Below are positions 1 to 7,092 of a stretch of 64,000 nt of DNA, piece by piece. The stretch comes from Lactiplantibacillus plantarum EGD-AQ4 (lineage in GTDB: Bacteria > Bacillota > Bacilli > Lactobacillales > Lactobacillaceae), in NCBI RefSeq assembly GCF_000463075.2, contig NZ_AVAQ01000012.1:124001-188000 (forward strand). The letters are read 5' to 3'. Every line of letters begins with the position of its first letter. Position 1 is the stretch's first letter. Position numbers and translations under genes: made by a program. The notes beneath the pieces were generated by a model. That model had not been told where the DNA came from, made no database searches, and saw only the letters and a list, made by a program, of their open reading frames with translations.

Positions 1-106
1 CCTCGTGAAATAATACTAGCCTAATTCAGTTTAGAAATCAACACTTTTACTTTAAAAATATATACTTTTGTTAAAATTAGCCCAATCTAATTGTGATTAC
101 CACTGT

Positions 107-150
107 AAAAAAAACTGGTCTAACAGTGATTTTCACCATTAGACCAGTTA
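107..150 (-). terminator. Rho-independent terminator of the reductase gene
   Basis: An inverted repeat (ACTGGTCTAA paired with TTAGACCAGT) ends in a run of T when read on the minus strand, just past the stop codon of the reductase gene at 231. Nothing else was seen in the first 230 bases. Confidence 0.85.
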
Positions 151-230
151 CGACGTATTATAGCCATGACGCCTGATATAAACGTGCCCACGAACTGGAT
201 TGCGGTTCGTCAGCCATTGAACGCACTACC

Positions 231-1247
231 CTATTTCAGTCCGTTCTTCACCAAAGTATCCACCGCTGCCAGGACGGCTGTGTCCGCCGAACGTGGTTGC
301 CAGCCTAACTGCTCAGCCTTTTGGGTGCTGACGTCATGGTTGAGTCGCATCATTAGATTGGCTTCGCGGAGTTGCCGATTAAATGGGGCCAGGCCGTGAA
401 CAAGCCAATCTGGCACTAAATGCTTGGTCAACTTAGATGCTAATTGGGGCCGTTGTTGTTGAATCAAGCTGCGAATGGCGGCCATTGAAACTGGCTTGGG
501 CGCAACCGCTAAGTAGCGTTGATTAGCCGCTTTCGGTGCAGCCATGACCCGAACTTCTAAATCAGCAACGTCACGGACGTCGACGACATTGACGACCAAA
601 TTGGGCATCGCCTGCCCTGTTAAGAGCCGGTTGACTAAATTATAACTCCCCGTCACGTGACCATTTAATGAAGGGCCAAGCATCGCGCCCGCATTGACCG
701 TTGTAAATTCCGGCCCTTCAGGATGTTGCCGCTGGTAATCCCAGCCCGCCTGTTCAGCAACTAACTTCGATTGCTCATATAATGAGAGCCCCGCTTGATC
801 GACCTTGGTCCAATCGGCTTCAGTTACAGGCCGTTGATGGTCAAGGCGACTAAATCCAACAGCCCCTAGATTAGCCGTCATAACCACCCGTTTGACCCCG
901 GCGGCCGTCGCGGCTTTCATAATCCGCAACGTACCATCCTTGGCCGCGTTCGCTACTGCCGCAGAAGCCTGCCCCTGATTGACAAAGACTGGCGCCGCCA
1001 CACTCATGACAGTCGTGACCCCTTGCATCGCGTCATCCCAGCCAGCTTCCTGCGTCAAGTCGAGTGCAACAAATGAAAGTTGATCTAAGTGAGGCGTTCC
1101 AGCCAAAGTTTGTTGTACACCAGCGGCCTTGTCTAATGAACGCAACGTGCCGCGCACCGCGTATCCCGCCGTCAATAAACGTTTAATAATATGACTCGCT
1201 AAAAAGCCGTTGGCACCTGTAACTAGAACTAATGATTGATTTTGCAT
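231..1247 (-). CDS. NAD(P)-dependent extended SDR / dihydroflavonol-reductase-like oxidoreductase
   Basis: A 338-residue cytoplasmic reductase of the extended short-chain dehydrogenase family, dihydroflavonol-4-reductase-like subgroup. The N-terminus has the nucleotide-binding motif VTGANGFLASH (about residues 8-18), and the catalytic Tyr and Lys lie in YEQSK near residue 165. Such enzymes reduce aldehydes or ketones with NAD(P)H; the substrate cannot be read from the sequence. I chose the ATG at 1247 over an upstream start because GGGGTGG lies just before it and the protein then begins at the first Rossmann strand. It is divergent from a MerR regulator and shares an operator with it, which suggests induction by a reactive small molecule. 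A terminator follows the gene. Confidence 0.9.
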   Translation of the reverse strand: MQNQSLVLVTGANGFLASHIIKRLLTAGYAVRGTLRSLDKAAGVQQTLAGTPHLDQLSFVALDLTQEAGWDDAMQGVTTVMSVAAPVFVNQGQASAAVANAAKDGTLRIMKAATAAGVKRVVMTANLGAVGFSRLDHQRPVTEADWTKVDQAGLSLYEQSKLVAEQAGWDYQRQHPEGPEFTTVNAGAMLGPSLNGHVTGSYNLVNRLLTGQAMPNLVVNVVDVRDVADLEVRVMAAPKAANQRYLAVAPKPVSMAAIRSLIQQQRPQLASKLTKHLVPDWLVHGLAPFNRQLREANLMMRLNHDVSTQKAEQLGWQPRSADTAVLAAVDTLVKNGLK

Positions 1248-1312
1248 GATCGATCCACCCCGTATTAGTGATTGTTTTTTGATTGATTTCTTGTTAATAT
1301 AGCTACAATAAA

Positions 1313-1332
1313 CCTTAGACAACACTCTAAGG
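1313..1332. promoter_or_regulatory. MerR-family operator inside the reductase promoter
   Basis: A perfect 7-bp inverted repeat, CCTTAGA then six bases then TCTAAGG. On the minus strand it lies between TTGCCT (-35-like) and TATTGT (-10-like), which are 19 bp apart. A 19-20 bp spacer is the hallmark of promoters that MerR proteins activate by DNA distortion. The site lies upstream of both divergent genes and probably controls both. Confidence 0.75.
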
Positions 1333-1353
1333 CAAGCGTTTGGAGGAATTATT

Positions 1354-1797
1354 TTGACTTACACCATCAAAGAAGTTGCGGAAAAGGTCGGATTGAGTGC
1401 TTATACGCTTCGATTCTACGATAAACAGGGCTTGTTGCCATTCGTCAGTCGCAATGAATCGGGCTATCGGGCCTTTACTGACGGCGACTTACACTTGTTA
1501 CATACGATTATTTGTTTAAAGAACACCGGTATGGCAATCAGCGATATCCGCCAATATATCGATTACGTGATGGCCGGCCCCGATTCGATTCCACAGCGCC
1601 GCGCATTACTGACAGCTCATCGCAACGCTATTCTGGCTGAGCAAGCCAAGATCATGAAGAATTTGCAAGAAGTCGATTACAAATTGAACCTATATAACGA
1701 CCCGCAAGCGAGTGAACTCGTCAATCAAGAACTCGCCCAAGCCAAATCTGAAAAGCAAGCATCCGGCTTAGCCGACCCGTTTCCAGTCGCAGAATAA
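1354..1797 (+). CDS. MerR-family transcriptional regulator
   Basis: A 147-residue regulator. Residues 1-70 form the winged-helix MerR DNA-binding domain, with the family motif YTLRFYDKQGLLP near residue 17. The rest is a helical dimerisation segment and a short polar tail. The only cysteine is Cys54 in the DNA-binding domain, so the metal- or thiol-sensing cysteines of CueR or NmlR types are absent and a hydrophobic or aldehyde effector is more likely (inference). The start is TTG with GGAGG nine bases upstream. It is divergent from the reductase at 231-1247, and an operator dyad lies between them, so it probably activates the reductase and controls itself. Confidence 0.92.
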   Translation: MTYTIKEVAEKVGLSAYTLRFYDKQGLLPFVSRNESGYRAFTDGDLHLLHTIICLKNTGMAISDIRQYIDYVMAGPDSIPQRRALLTAHRNAILAEQAKIMKNLQEVDYKLNLYNDPQASELVNQELAQAKSEKQASGLADPFPVAE

Positions 1798-1840
1798 CGC
1801 CTAAAAATACTGATAAAACGTTAATTCAACCCCAAATGAC

Positions 1841-1870
1841 CGATTATTTCAAAAATAATCGTTTTTTTTT
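1841..1870 (+). terminator. Rho-independent terminator of the MerR gene
   Basis: CGATTATT and AATAATCG form an 8-bp stem around a 5-base loop, followed by nine T on the plus strand, about 45 bases after the MerR stop codon. Confidence 0.85.
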
Positions 1871-2002
1871 ACGGGCTAAATTTTAGCGATTTTAACGTAA
1901 CATTGTTCATTTTAGGGTTGCCTAAACTTAGTTGACTGTGCTCGTCATAGACCCCGATTCAGCATTTTTTACCCGTTTGTACCAAGTCACAGTTCGGTTA
2001 CG

Positions 2003-2034
2003 AAGATTACAAAATGGGCGGTTTCTGTAATCTT
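2003..2034 (+). promoter_or_regulatory. Inverted repeat upstream of the first LysM gene
   Basis: AAGATTACA and TGTAATCTT form a perfect 9-bp inverted repeat separated by 14 bases. It lies about 150 bases upstream of the LysM start. The core resembles a second sequence at 53538-53562. It could be an operator or an RNA hairpin; the sequence alone does not decide. Confidence 0.5.
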
Positions 2035-2035
2035 T

Positions 2036-2089
2036 GCATTGCGTTCTTAAAATTCGCGACACGGACAAGTAACACGTCGGGGTTAGACT
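2036..2089 (+). promoter_or_regulatory. Conserved 54-bp upstream element, copy A
   Basis: This 54-base block aligns without gaps to 3230-3283 upstream of the paralogous LysM gene. The shared core includes TTCTTAAAAT, AGTAACA and GTCG, and each copy ends in a -10-like hexamer (TAGACT here, TATACT in copy B). The spacing to the start codon is about 92 bases here and 74 in copy B. Likely a common promoter with an activator site. The remainder of the 1798-2181 gap holds the MerR terminator and no gene that I could support. Confidence 0.6.
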
Positions 2090-2181
2090 GGGTTCTGTTG
2101 ATTGCGACAGACATCGCAATTAAGATTTTTGTCAGTAAGTAATTTAATCGATAAACACAAAATTTATAGGAGTGTCTTAAT

Positions 2182-2805
2182 TTGAAAAAACTTGTAAGTA
2201 CAATCGTAACTACCTCAGCCGCAGCCGCTGGTTTATTCTTCGCCGGTGTGGTCAATGCTAATGCCGACTCAACTTACACCGTTAAGAGCGGTGATTCCGT
2301 ATGGGCCATCGCACAAAAATTCAACACAACTATTAATAACGTTGAAACGACCAACAACATCAAGGGTCACTACATCTTACCTGGTCAAAAATTAACCATC
2401 AAAACGAGCTCATCAAACACGAACAGCTCATCTTCAACCAGCACGAGTGCTTCAACGACTAGTTCATCATCAACTAGCTCAACTTCAACTAGTTCATCAA
2501 GCAACACGACTGCAACCACGAGCTCAACGTCTTCATCGACTAGCTCATCAACTTCTACCTACACTGGTAGCAACTTAAAGAGCTACGTCTTGAGCCAAAT
2601 GCAATCACGGACTGGCGTTTCCGCTTCAACTTGGAACACCATCATCACTCGTGAATCCAACTGGGAACCATACGTTGTCAACAGTACTAGTGGTGCTTAT
2701 GGTTTATTCCAAAACATGCACATTAGTAGTGGTTCTGTTGAAGAACAAGTTGACGCTGCCGTTGCTTTATACGAAGCACAAGGCATGGCTGCTTGGGCCC
2801 TTTAA
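2182..2805 (+). CDS. Secreted LysM protein with transglycosylase-like C-terminal domain
   Basis: A 207-residue exported protein that should bind and probably cleave or remodel peptidoglycan. It has a signal peptide (residues 1-28, cleavage after NANA), a single LysM domain (about 31-75, YTVKSGDSVWAIA to ILPGQKLTI), a Ser/Thr-rich linker of about 55 residues, and a C-terminal domain of about 75 residues. That domain carries RESNWEPYVVN and GAYGLFQN, as in lysozyme-like transglycosylases of lactobacilli; the Glu of RESNW is the expected catalytic acid. The start is TTG with AGGAG upstream. It is a paralog of the gene at 3358-4035 and shares its upstream element. Monocistronic, with its own terminator. 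Confidence 0.9.
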   Translation: MKKLVSTIVTTSAAAAGLFFAGVVNANADSTYTVKSGDSVWAIAQKFNTTINNVETTNNIKGHYILPGQKLTIKTSSSNTNSSSSTSTSASTTSSSSTSSTSTSSSSNTTATTSSTSSSTSSSTSTYTGSNLKSYVLSQMQSRTGVSASTWNTIITRESNWEPYVVNSTSGAYGLFQNMHISSGSVEEQVDAAVALYEAQGMAAWAL

Positions 2806-2824
2806 TCTAAATCAAAATACATCC

Positions 2825-2851
2825 AAGTCGGGATTTTTCCCGGCTTTTTTT
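2825..2851 (+). terminator. Rho-independent terminator of the first LysM gene
   Basis: AAGTCGGGA and its partner CCCGGCTT flank a T loop and are followed by a T run, 20 bases after the stop codon. Confidence 0.85.
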
Positions 2852-2882
2852 GTGGCCTAAAACGAATCAAAATCATACACAA

Positions 2883-2921
2883 GTGGATAACTTAATTGGA
2901 TTTGGACATGAGTTATCCACA
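2883..2921. other. Inverted pair of DnaA-box-like sequences
   Basis: GTGGATAACT (2883-2892) and AGTTATCCAC (2911-2920) are perfect inverted repeats 18 bases apart. The right arm with the next base contains TTATCCACA, an exact match to the DnaA-box consensus TTATNCACA; the left arm has one mismatch. There is no T run, so this is not an ordinary terminator. The rest of the 2860-3229 gap holds no gene that I could support. Confidence 0.5.
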
Positions 2922-3229
2922 GTCAATAATTAAAGCCGCTTTTTCATGCTAGCAGTGAATCAAGATGCTAGCTCGTGTCGCTTACGGGTCATTTATTGTC
3001 TGAGAGGTTGCCATGAATGATTTTATCGCGGAACTGTCAGCCTAATCACGGATTTGACGGCATGATTAGCTGACCCTAGCAACTATCCCACGTTTTCAAA
3101 ATTAGTTTATCGTTAACTTTGTCATATTTATTATATTAATCGTGGATATATTAGCGGTGATCAGCGCCGTCGTAACAGTCTTCTACGCCTATCAGAAATA
3201 TTTTATCGCCATAATTTTCTCAGAATCTC

Positions 3230-3283
3230 GCAATCGCTTCTTAAAATACCCGATACAAACGAGTAACAAGTCGCCGCTATACT
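3230..3283 (+). promoter_or_regulatory. Conserved 54-bp upstream element, copy B
   Basis: Gap-free homolog of 2036-2089, ending in the -10-like TATACT (3278-3283), about 74 bases before the second LysM start. Conservation outside the coding region suggests shared regulation of the two cell-wall genes. Confidence 0.6.
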
Positions 3284-3357
3284 AATTTTTGTTGATCAAC
3301 AAAGACTGATTTTACTAATCGTAAACTGAGACATTCAAAAAAATAGGAGCGTACAAC

Positions 3358-4035
3358 TTGAAAAAATTATTAACCACAATCTTAACAACTTCCGCTGCAA
3401 CGGTTGGCTTACTGATGGCCGGAACGCTTTCTGCAAATGCCGACGCAACTTACACCGTTAAGAAGGGTGACTGTGTCTGGGCAATTTCACAAGAATACAA
3501 GACGACGATCGAGTCAATTGAAACAGCTAACAACATTCACGGCCATTTAATTTTACCAGGCCAGAAACTCCGGATTCCGGGCGCAACTGCCCCAGTGACT
3601 GCAACGCAAACACCAGCAGCACCCGTAACTTCCGCGCCGGTTCAAACAGCGCCAGTTCAACAAGCACCGGCAACGACGCCTGCGCAACCCGCTGAAACAC
3701 CAGCTGTGACTGCACCAGCAGCGCCAGTTGAAACGGCACCGGCACAAACCAGTGAACCTGAAACGACGACCCCTGCCCCAGAAACTTACACGGGCGGCAA
3801 TCTTCAAAGCTACGTTTTAGGTCAAATGCAATCACGGACGGGTGTGTCTGCCAGCACTTGGGACCACATCATCAATCGTGAATCCAACTGGCAACCACAC
3901 GTGGTGAACGGCGCTAGCGGCGCATATGGGTTATTCCAAAACATCCACATCAGCGGCGGTTCTGTCCAACAACAAATCGACGCAGCGGTTAATCTGTACC
4001 ATGCACAAGGCATGCAAGCCTGGGCATTATATTAA
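3358..4035 (+). CDS. Secreted LysM protein with transglycosylase-like C-terminal domain, paralog
   Basis: A 225-residue paralog of the 2182 gene with the same architecture: signal peptide (1-29, SANA), one LysM (32-76), a low-complexity linker and a lysozyme-like C-terminal domain with RESNWQPHVVN and GAYGLFQN. The linker differs: here it is Pro/Ala/Thr-rich, where the paralog is Ser/Thr-rich, so the linkers diverged faster than the domains. The LysM segment contains a cysteine (KKGDCVW) where the paralog has serine. TTG start with TAGGAG upstream. It should act in the cell wall as a murein-binding hydrolase. Monocistronic, with a terminator at 4051. Confidence 0.9.
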   Translation: MKKLLTTILTTSAATVGLLMAGTLSANADATYTVKKGDCVWAISQEYKTTIESIETANNIHGHLILPGQKLRIPGATAPVTATQTPAAPVTSAPVQTAPVQQAPATTPAQPAETPAVTAPAAPVETAPAQTSEPETTTPAPETYTGGNLQSYVLGQMQSRTGVSASTWDHIINRESNWQPHVVNGASGAYGLFQNIHISGGSVQQQIDAAVNLYHAQGMQAWALY

Positions 4036-4050
4036 TCCATTTGTAACGAC

Positions 4051-4085
4051 AAAAGGCTGAGAAATCTATCCTCAGCCTTTTTGGT
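4051..4085 (+). terminator. Rho-independent terminator of the second LysM gene
   Basis: AAAGGCTGAG pairs with CTCAGCCTTT and is followed by further T residues, 16 bases after the stop codon. Confidence 0.85.
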
Positions 4086-4201
4086 GTGCTCGTGGTCTAC
4101 TCGGTAGTTCCACCATCGTAGTTTCATGATGGATAACGCGATTGTGAGCGCACGTTTATTTCATGACAGTCTCAGCGCTTTTAATTTCAATAATTTAGCA
4201 A

Positions 4202-4792
4202 CTACTGATGATCCAAATACCACGCATAGCCGACTGCCAGCAGTAAAGTACCAATTATACTAATCAGCAGGTACCACGGAAAGGCTACGGGCCACAACCA
4301 ACCGATTGCGACCATTCCGTAACTCGCTAACAATAACAATAATCCGACGAGCCAATTAGTTTTATGCCAGACCTCTGGTGATTTGAAGGTCCAGCTGATT
4401 CGGACGCCCCAACCCACGTTACGGGGCATATCCATACACAAGCCGCCAATCAGGCCAAACGCCACCCCGGATACCAGGCCACTATTCGCCGGTTGAAACC
4501 AAACTGGCACAACTAGTAATAAAATCTGATACCCTAACCACCCCGCTGCTAAGTGGGTTGTCATCCGTAAATAGTCGAACGGCTCAAGCGCTAACCGGTT
4601 GGCTAACCACGGACCACCTAGTAATAAAATCGTCGCACTGGTCCAATAAATCAGTCCCAACCAAGTCATTTGCTGATTGCCCAGCGGCAGTGGTCGTCCA
4701 AGCAAGGAGCGGCTCCACGCATAGACGAGAATCAGTATATTCAATAGACTTAGCAATTGTAAGGTTATCGGCAGCGTATGCCGTTTTGTCAT
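4202..4792 (-). CDS. SdpI-like integral membrane protein
   Basis: A 196-residue polytopic protein with about six membrane segments. Residues 120-150 contain GWGVRISWTFKSPEVWHKTNW, here one residue longer than quoted limits allow in one piece, so the key parts are GVRISWTF and EVWHKTNW. That signature is typical of the SdpI family, named after the Bacillus subtilis immunity protein against the SdpC toxin. No toxin or regulator gene lies beside it, so the role here is unknown and could be envelope-stress or bacteriocin tolerance (inference). It stands alone on the minus strand between plus-strand neighbours. Start ATG at 4792; no convincing ribosome binding site was seen. Confidence 0.75.
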   Translation of the reverse strand: MTKRHTLPITLQLLSLLNILILVYAWSRSLLGRPLPLGNQQMTWLGLIYWTSATILLLGGPWLANRLALEPFDYLRMTTHLAAGWLGYQILLLVVPVWFQPANSGLVSGVAFGLIGGLCMDMPRNVGWGVRISWTFKSPEVWHKTNWLVGLLLLLASYGMVAIGWLWPVAFPWYLLISIIGTLLLAVGYAWYLDHQ

Positions 4793-4947
4793 TTAGCTCA
4801 TCCCCCCACTAACTCTCGATAATTATCGCACGAATAGGTCCTGCAGCAATTTCAACCCACTCGTTTGAGCCTCATAAACCCGTTTTTGCTCACCACGTTA
4901 GTTTGTTTTCAAGTATAATAAAAGGCAAGTGTTGGGAAATGATTTTC

Positions 4948-5292
4948 ATGAGCACCATGCAACTGCAACATTCACAGTGGCAATTGGTCCAAGCGGGCAC
5001 GAAGACCGTTGAGATTCGCCTCAATGATCCTAAACGACAGGTATTGCAAGTTGGCGACCCCATCTGCTTTTCAGATTTAAAGACTGGTCAGCAAGTACGG
5101 ACCACGCTTATCGTCAAACGAACATATGCTAGTTTTACCGATTTACTGACCAACTATACAGCGGTTGAAGTCGGGAGTGCGCCCCAGACACCCGTAACAC
5201 AGATAGTTGCGGACATGTTGACGATTTATTCAGCGGATCAAGTCCGCCAATGGGGTGTCGTTGCGCTGACCATCAAACGATTAGTCGGTTAA
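4948..5292 (+). CDS. ASCH-domain protein
   Basis: A small cytoplasmic protein (114 residues from the chosen ATG) made almost entirely of one ASCH domain. The signature KTVEIRLNDPKRQ...VGDPICF lies near residues 20-45 and the strand LIVKRTYASF follows. ASCH is a PUA-like beta-barrel fold associated with RNA or modified-nucleobase binding; no catalytic role can be assigned here. In-frame starts also exist at 4903, 4939 and 4957. The ATG at 4948 has GGGA nine bases upstream and removes a poorly conserved leader. The gene converges on the metal-binding lipoprotein gene and overlaps its end by 12 bases. Confidence 0.75.
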   Translation: MSTMQLQHSQWQLVQAGTKTVEIRLNDPKRQVLQVGDPICFSDLKTGQQVRTTLIVKRTYASFTDLLTNYTAVEVGSAPQTPVTQIVADMLTIYSADQVRQWGVVALTIKRLVG

Positions 5293-6183
5293 TAACTGGT
5301 TGAGTTGGCGATACTGCTTCAGCATCCACTGTTGATAAGTCAAGTTAGCCGGCATCGTTTCGGTCACACTGAGCACGGGAACTTGGTGCTGCTTCGCTAA
5401 CGTGACCATATTCGTGACGATTTTGTCACTGACTTGCTGGTTATTCACAAATAAGGCGACCTGCTTATTTTTTAATCCCCGTTGCATCTTGTGGATAACT
5501 TGTGGCGACGGATCCGTGCCCTTTTCAACGGCATTTTCAAAATCACGATTGTCCACCTTGAATCCCAAACTAGTCAAGGCGTAATCGAAGACTGGTTCAC
5601 TGACGAAGACCTGGCGATTGCTTAACCGTTTCACTTTTGCTTGCAATTGTTGCCGTTCTTGTTGAATTGGCTTGAGTGACGCAATATACTTTTTGGCATT
5701 CGCCTTAAAATAGGCCCGGTGTTGCGGTTGCTGCTTGGCAAACTGTTTGGCTAAATATGTTGCCGTCGCTGGCATCGTTTTGGCGTCATACCACAGGTGC
5801 TCATTGATGCCGGCTTTACGATGTAGCACGTCTTCCCCGACACGAATCAACTTGGCTTGCTTGGTTGAGCGGACGACTTTATTCATCCAACCATCGTAGC
5901 CGAGTCCGTTGGCGAGCGCCACATCCGCCTGACTGACTTGTTTGGCGACGGCTGGTGTTGGTTCAAAATCATGCGGGTCAACGGACGGCTTATTGATGAT
6001 TGAGCTAACCTGAACGTGTTTGCCACCAACGGCTTTAGCCACCGCACCATAAAAATTAGTCGTTGCGACAACCTTGATTTTACTGTTGTTCGTCGACTGT
6101 GATTTAGATTGACAGCCCGTCAACAGGCCACCGCCAATCACTAAGCCAACCAATAATACCCAAAAACGTTTCACATTTGCCAC
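5281..6183 (-). CDS. Metal-ion ABC transporter substrate-binding lipoprotein (ZnuA/MntC family)
   Basis: A 300-residue lipoprotein with a lipobox (LLTGC, Cys24) that captures a divalent metal outside the membrane for an ABC importer. Likely ligands are the His of VDPHDFEPTP and the His of NEHLWYDA. The third position, normally His in ZnuA, is Glu in SEPVFDYA, as in manganese binders such as PsaA. There is no His-rich loop. The promoter has a Zur/Fur-type box rather than a MntR-like one, so operator and ligand set point different ways. No ATPase or permease gene is adjacent, so it must share a transporter encoded elsewhere. ATG start with AAAGGAGTG upstream. Confidence 0.9.
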   Translation of the reverse strand: MANVKRFWVLLVGLVIGGGLLTGCQSKSQSTNNSKIKVVATTNFYGAVAKAVGGKHVQVSSIINKPSVDPHDFEPTPAVAKQVSQADVALANGLGYDGWMNKVVRSTKQAKLIRVGEDVLHRKAGINEHLWYDAKTMPATATYLAKQFAKQQPQHRAYFKANAKKYIASLKPIQQERQQLQAKVKRLSNRQVFVSEPVFDYALTSLGFKVDNRDFENAVEKGTDPSPQVIHKMQRGLKNKQVALFVNNQQVSDKIVTNMVTLAKQHQVPVLSVTETMPANLTYQQWMLKQYRQLNQLLTD

Positions 6184-6190
6184 TCCTTTT

Positions 6191-6210
6191 AAATAGTAAT
6201 CATTACGTTT
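6191..6210 (-). promoter_or_regulatory. Zur/Fur-type operator of the metal-binding lipoprotein gene
   Basis: AAATAGTAATCATTACGTTT contains the 5-1-5 palindrome GTAATCATTAC and differs little from the Firmicute Zur consensus (AAATCGTAAT, one base, ATTACGATTT). It lies just upstream of the ribosome binding site, where bound repressor would block transcription when zinc is sufficient. Confidence 0.7.
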
Positions 6211-6240
6211 TACAGAATAACAATAACTATCTCGATTGTA

Positions 6241-6261
6241 AATAGTAATATTTACTTTTTA
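6241..6261 (+). promoter_or_regulatory. Second Zur/Fur-type operator
   Basis: AAATAGTAATATTTACTTTT matches the same consensus at about 17 of 21 positions and lies about 25 bases upstream of the start at 6286. The two divergent genes therefore each have their own box. Confidence 0.55.
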
Positions 6262-6285
6262 CAATTTTGTTGTGAGGTGTTTTCA

Positions 6286-6825
6286 ATGAAAAAATTACTC
6301 CTACCGTTCATCACCGTCCTCATTATTGGCACGGTGGTGGGGCTCGTCACGCTGCATCACGCACCAGCAGCGACTCCCACGACGACTGCCAAAAAAGCGC
6401 AGGTTCCGCGGCGTGTCGCGCCAATCACTGCGGCTGCGGTCGCAAAGGATTCCAAATTGAAATATAGCTGCATCATTTATTACGCCGTTAAGCACCTTAA
6501 AATTCAACGCTGGCAGGAAGTTAGTGACTTCAAATTAGGCTGGCAAGTTGAGATTTATCACGAATCATCCCAACCGAAGTACCTCGTCTGGCCCGATAAG
6601 AATATCAAGAAGAGTGCCAAAGCACTGCAGCCGAACTGGTTTACGATTAAGAATGGTCAGGTGACTTACGATAGTTTTGGGGTGCATACTTACAAAAAAG
6701 ATATGACCGCAACCGTCAGCCTAACGACGATTATTAAGCAAATCAAACAGGATCACGCTACGAAGACGGTGCGTAACATGCGGCCTAATCTAGCTGTGAA
6801 AGAACACGCGCGCACCGATGACTAA
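6286..6825 (+). CDS. Small membrane-anchored or secreted protein, unknown function
   Basis: A 179-residue protein I do not recognise. Residues 1-23 form a Lys-led hydrophobic signal or anchor segment (MKKLLLPF...VVGLVTL), followed by an Ala/Thr/Lys-rich stretch and a globular part with several aromatic residues (YSCIIYYAVKHL, WQVEIYHES, YLVWPDKN). The C-terminus is charged. The ATG at 6286 is preferred over the GTG three codons upstream because that GTG lies within the GAGGTG ribosome binding site. The Zur-type box upstream suggests expression under zinc limitation, so a role in metal scavenging or envelope adaptation is possible but unproven. Confidence 0.65.
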   Translation: MKKLLLPFITVLIIGTVVGLVTLHHAPAATPTTTAKKAQVPRRVAPITAAAVAKDSKLKYSCIIYYAVKHLKIQRWQEVSDFKLGWQVEIYHESSQPKYLVWPDKNIKKSAKALQPNWFTIKNGQVTYDSFGVHTYKKDMTATVSLTTIIKQIKQDHATKTVRNMRPNLAVKEHARTDD

Positions 6826-6842
6826 CGGCGATACTCGGCCAC

Positions 6843-6933
6843 TGTGCATAACTAGAATGACAATGGCAAAATTAGACCTTGCGTGCTGAAGTTGTGCATA
6901 ACTATGGCAACTCAAAAACATGCTTGTGCATAA
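6843..6933 (+). other. Cluster of three direct DnaA-box-like sequences
   Basis: TGTGCATAA occurs at 6843-6851, 6893-6901 and 6925-6933, all in one orientation. Its complement TTATGCACA fits the DnaA-box consensus TTATNCACA exactly. The spacings of 50 and 32 bases are near whole turns of the helix. No AT-rich unwinding element or dnaA/dnaN gene is present, so this is not the chromosome origin. A DnaA-binding or titration site is the simplest reading. Confidence 0.5.
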
Positions 6934-7092
6934 CCCATGTTGATCGTTCAGATTCTCACGTCGTCTCATCAGCCGATACCAGCATCTAGTTCGGACAATG
7001 ATTGCGGAAAATTTGCGCATTTTGAAACGGAATCAGCGGTATTTCACGTAATTATCTGGTGTAACCTACTCTTAGACTGAAATGGGGCCAAC

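Noticed and set aside
5490-5498. TGTGGATAA in the lipoprotein gene read as a single DnaA box
   Set aside because: Inside a coding sequence and isolated, so not annotated as a feature; only mentioned as part of the local excess.
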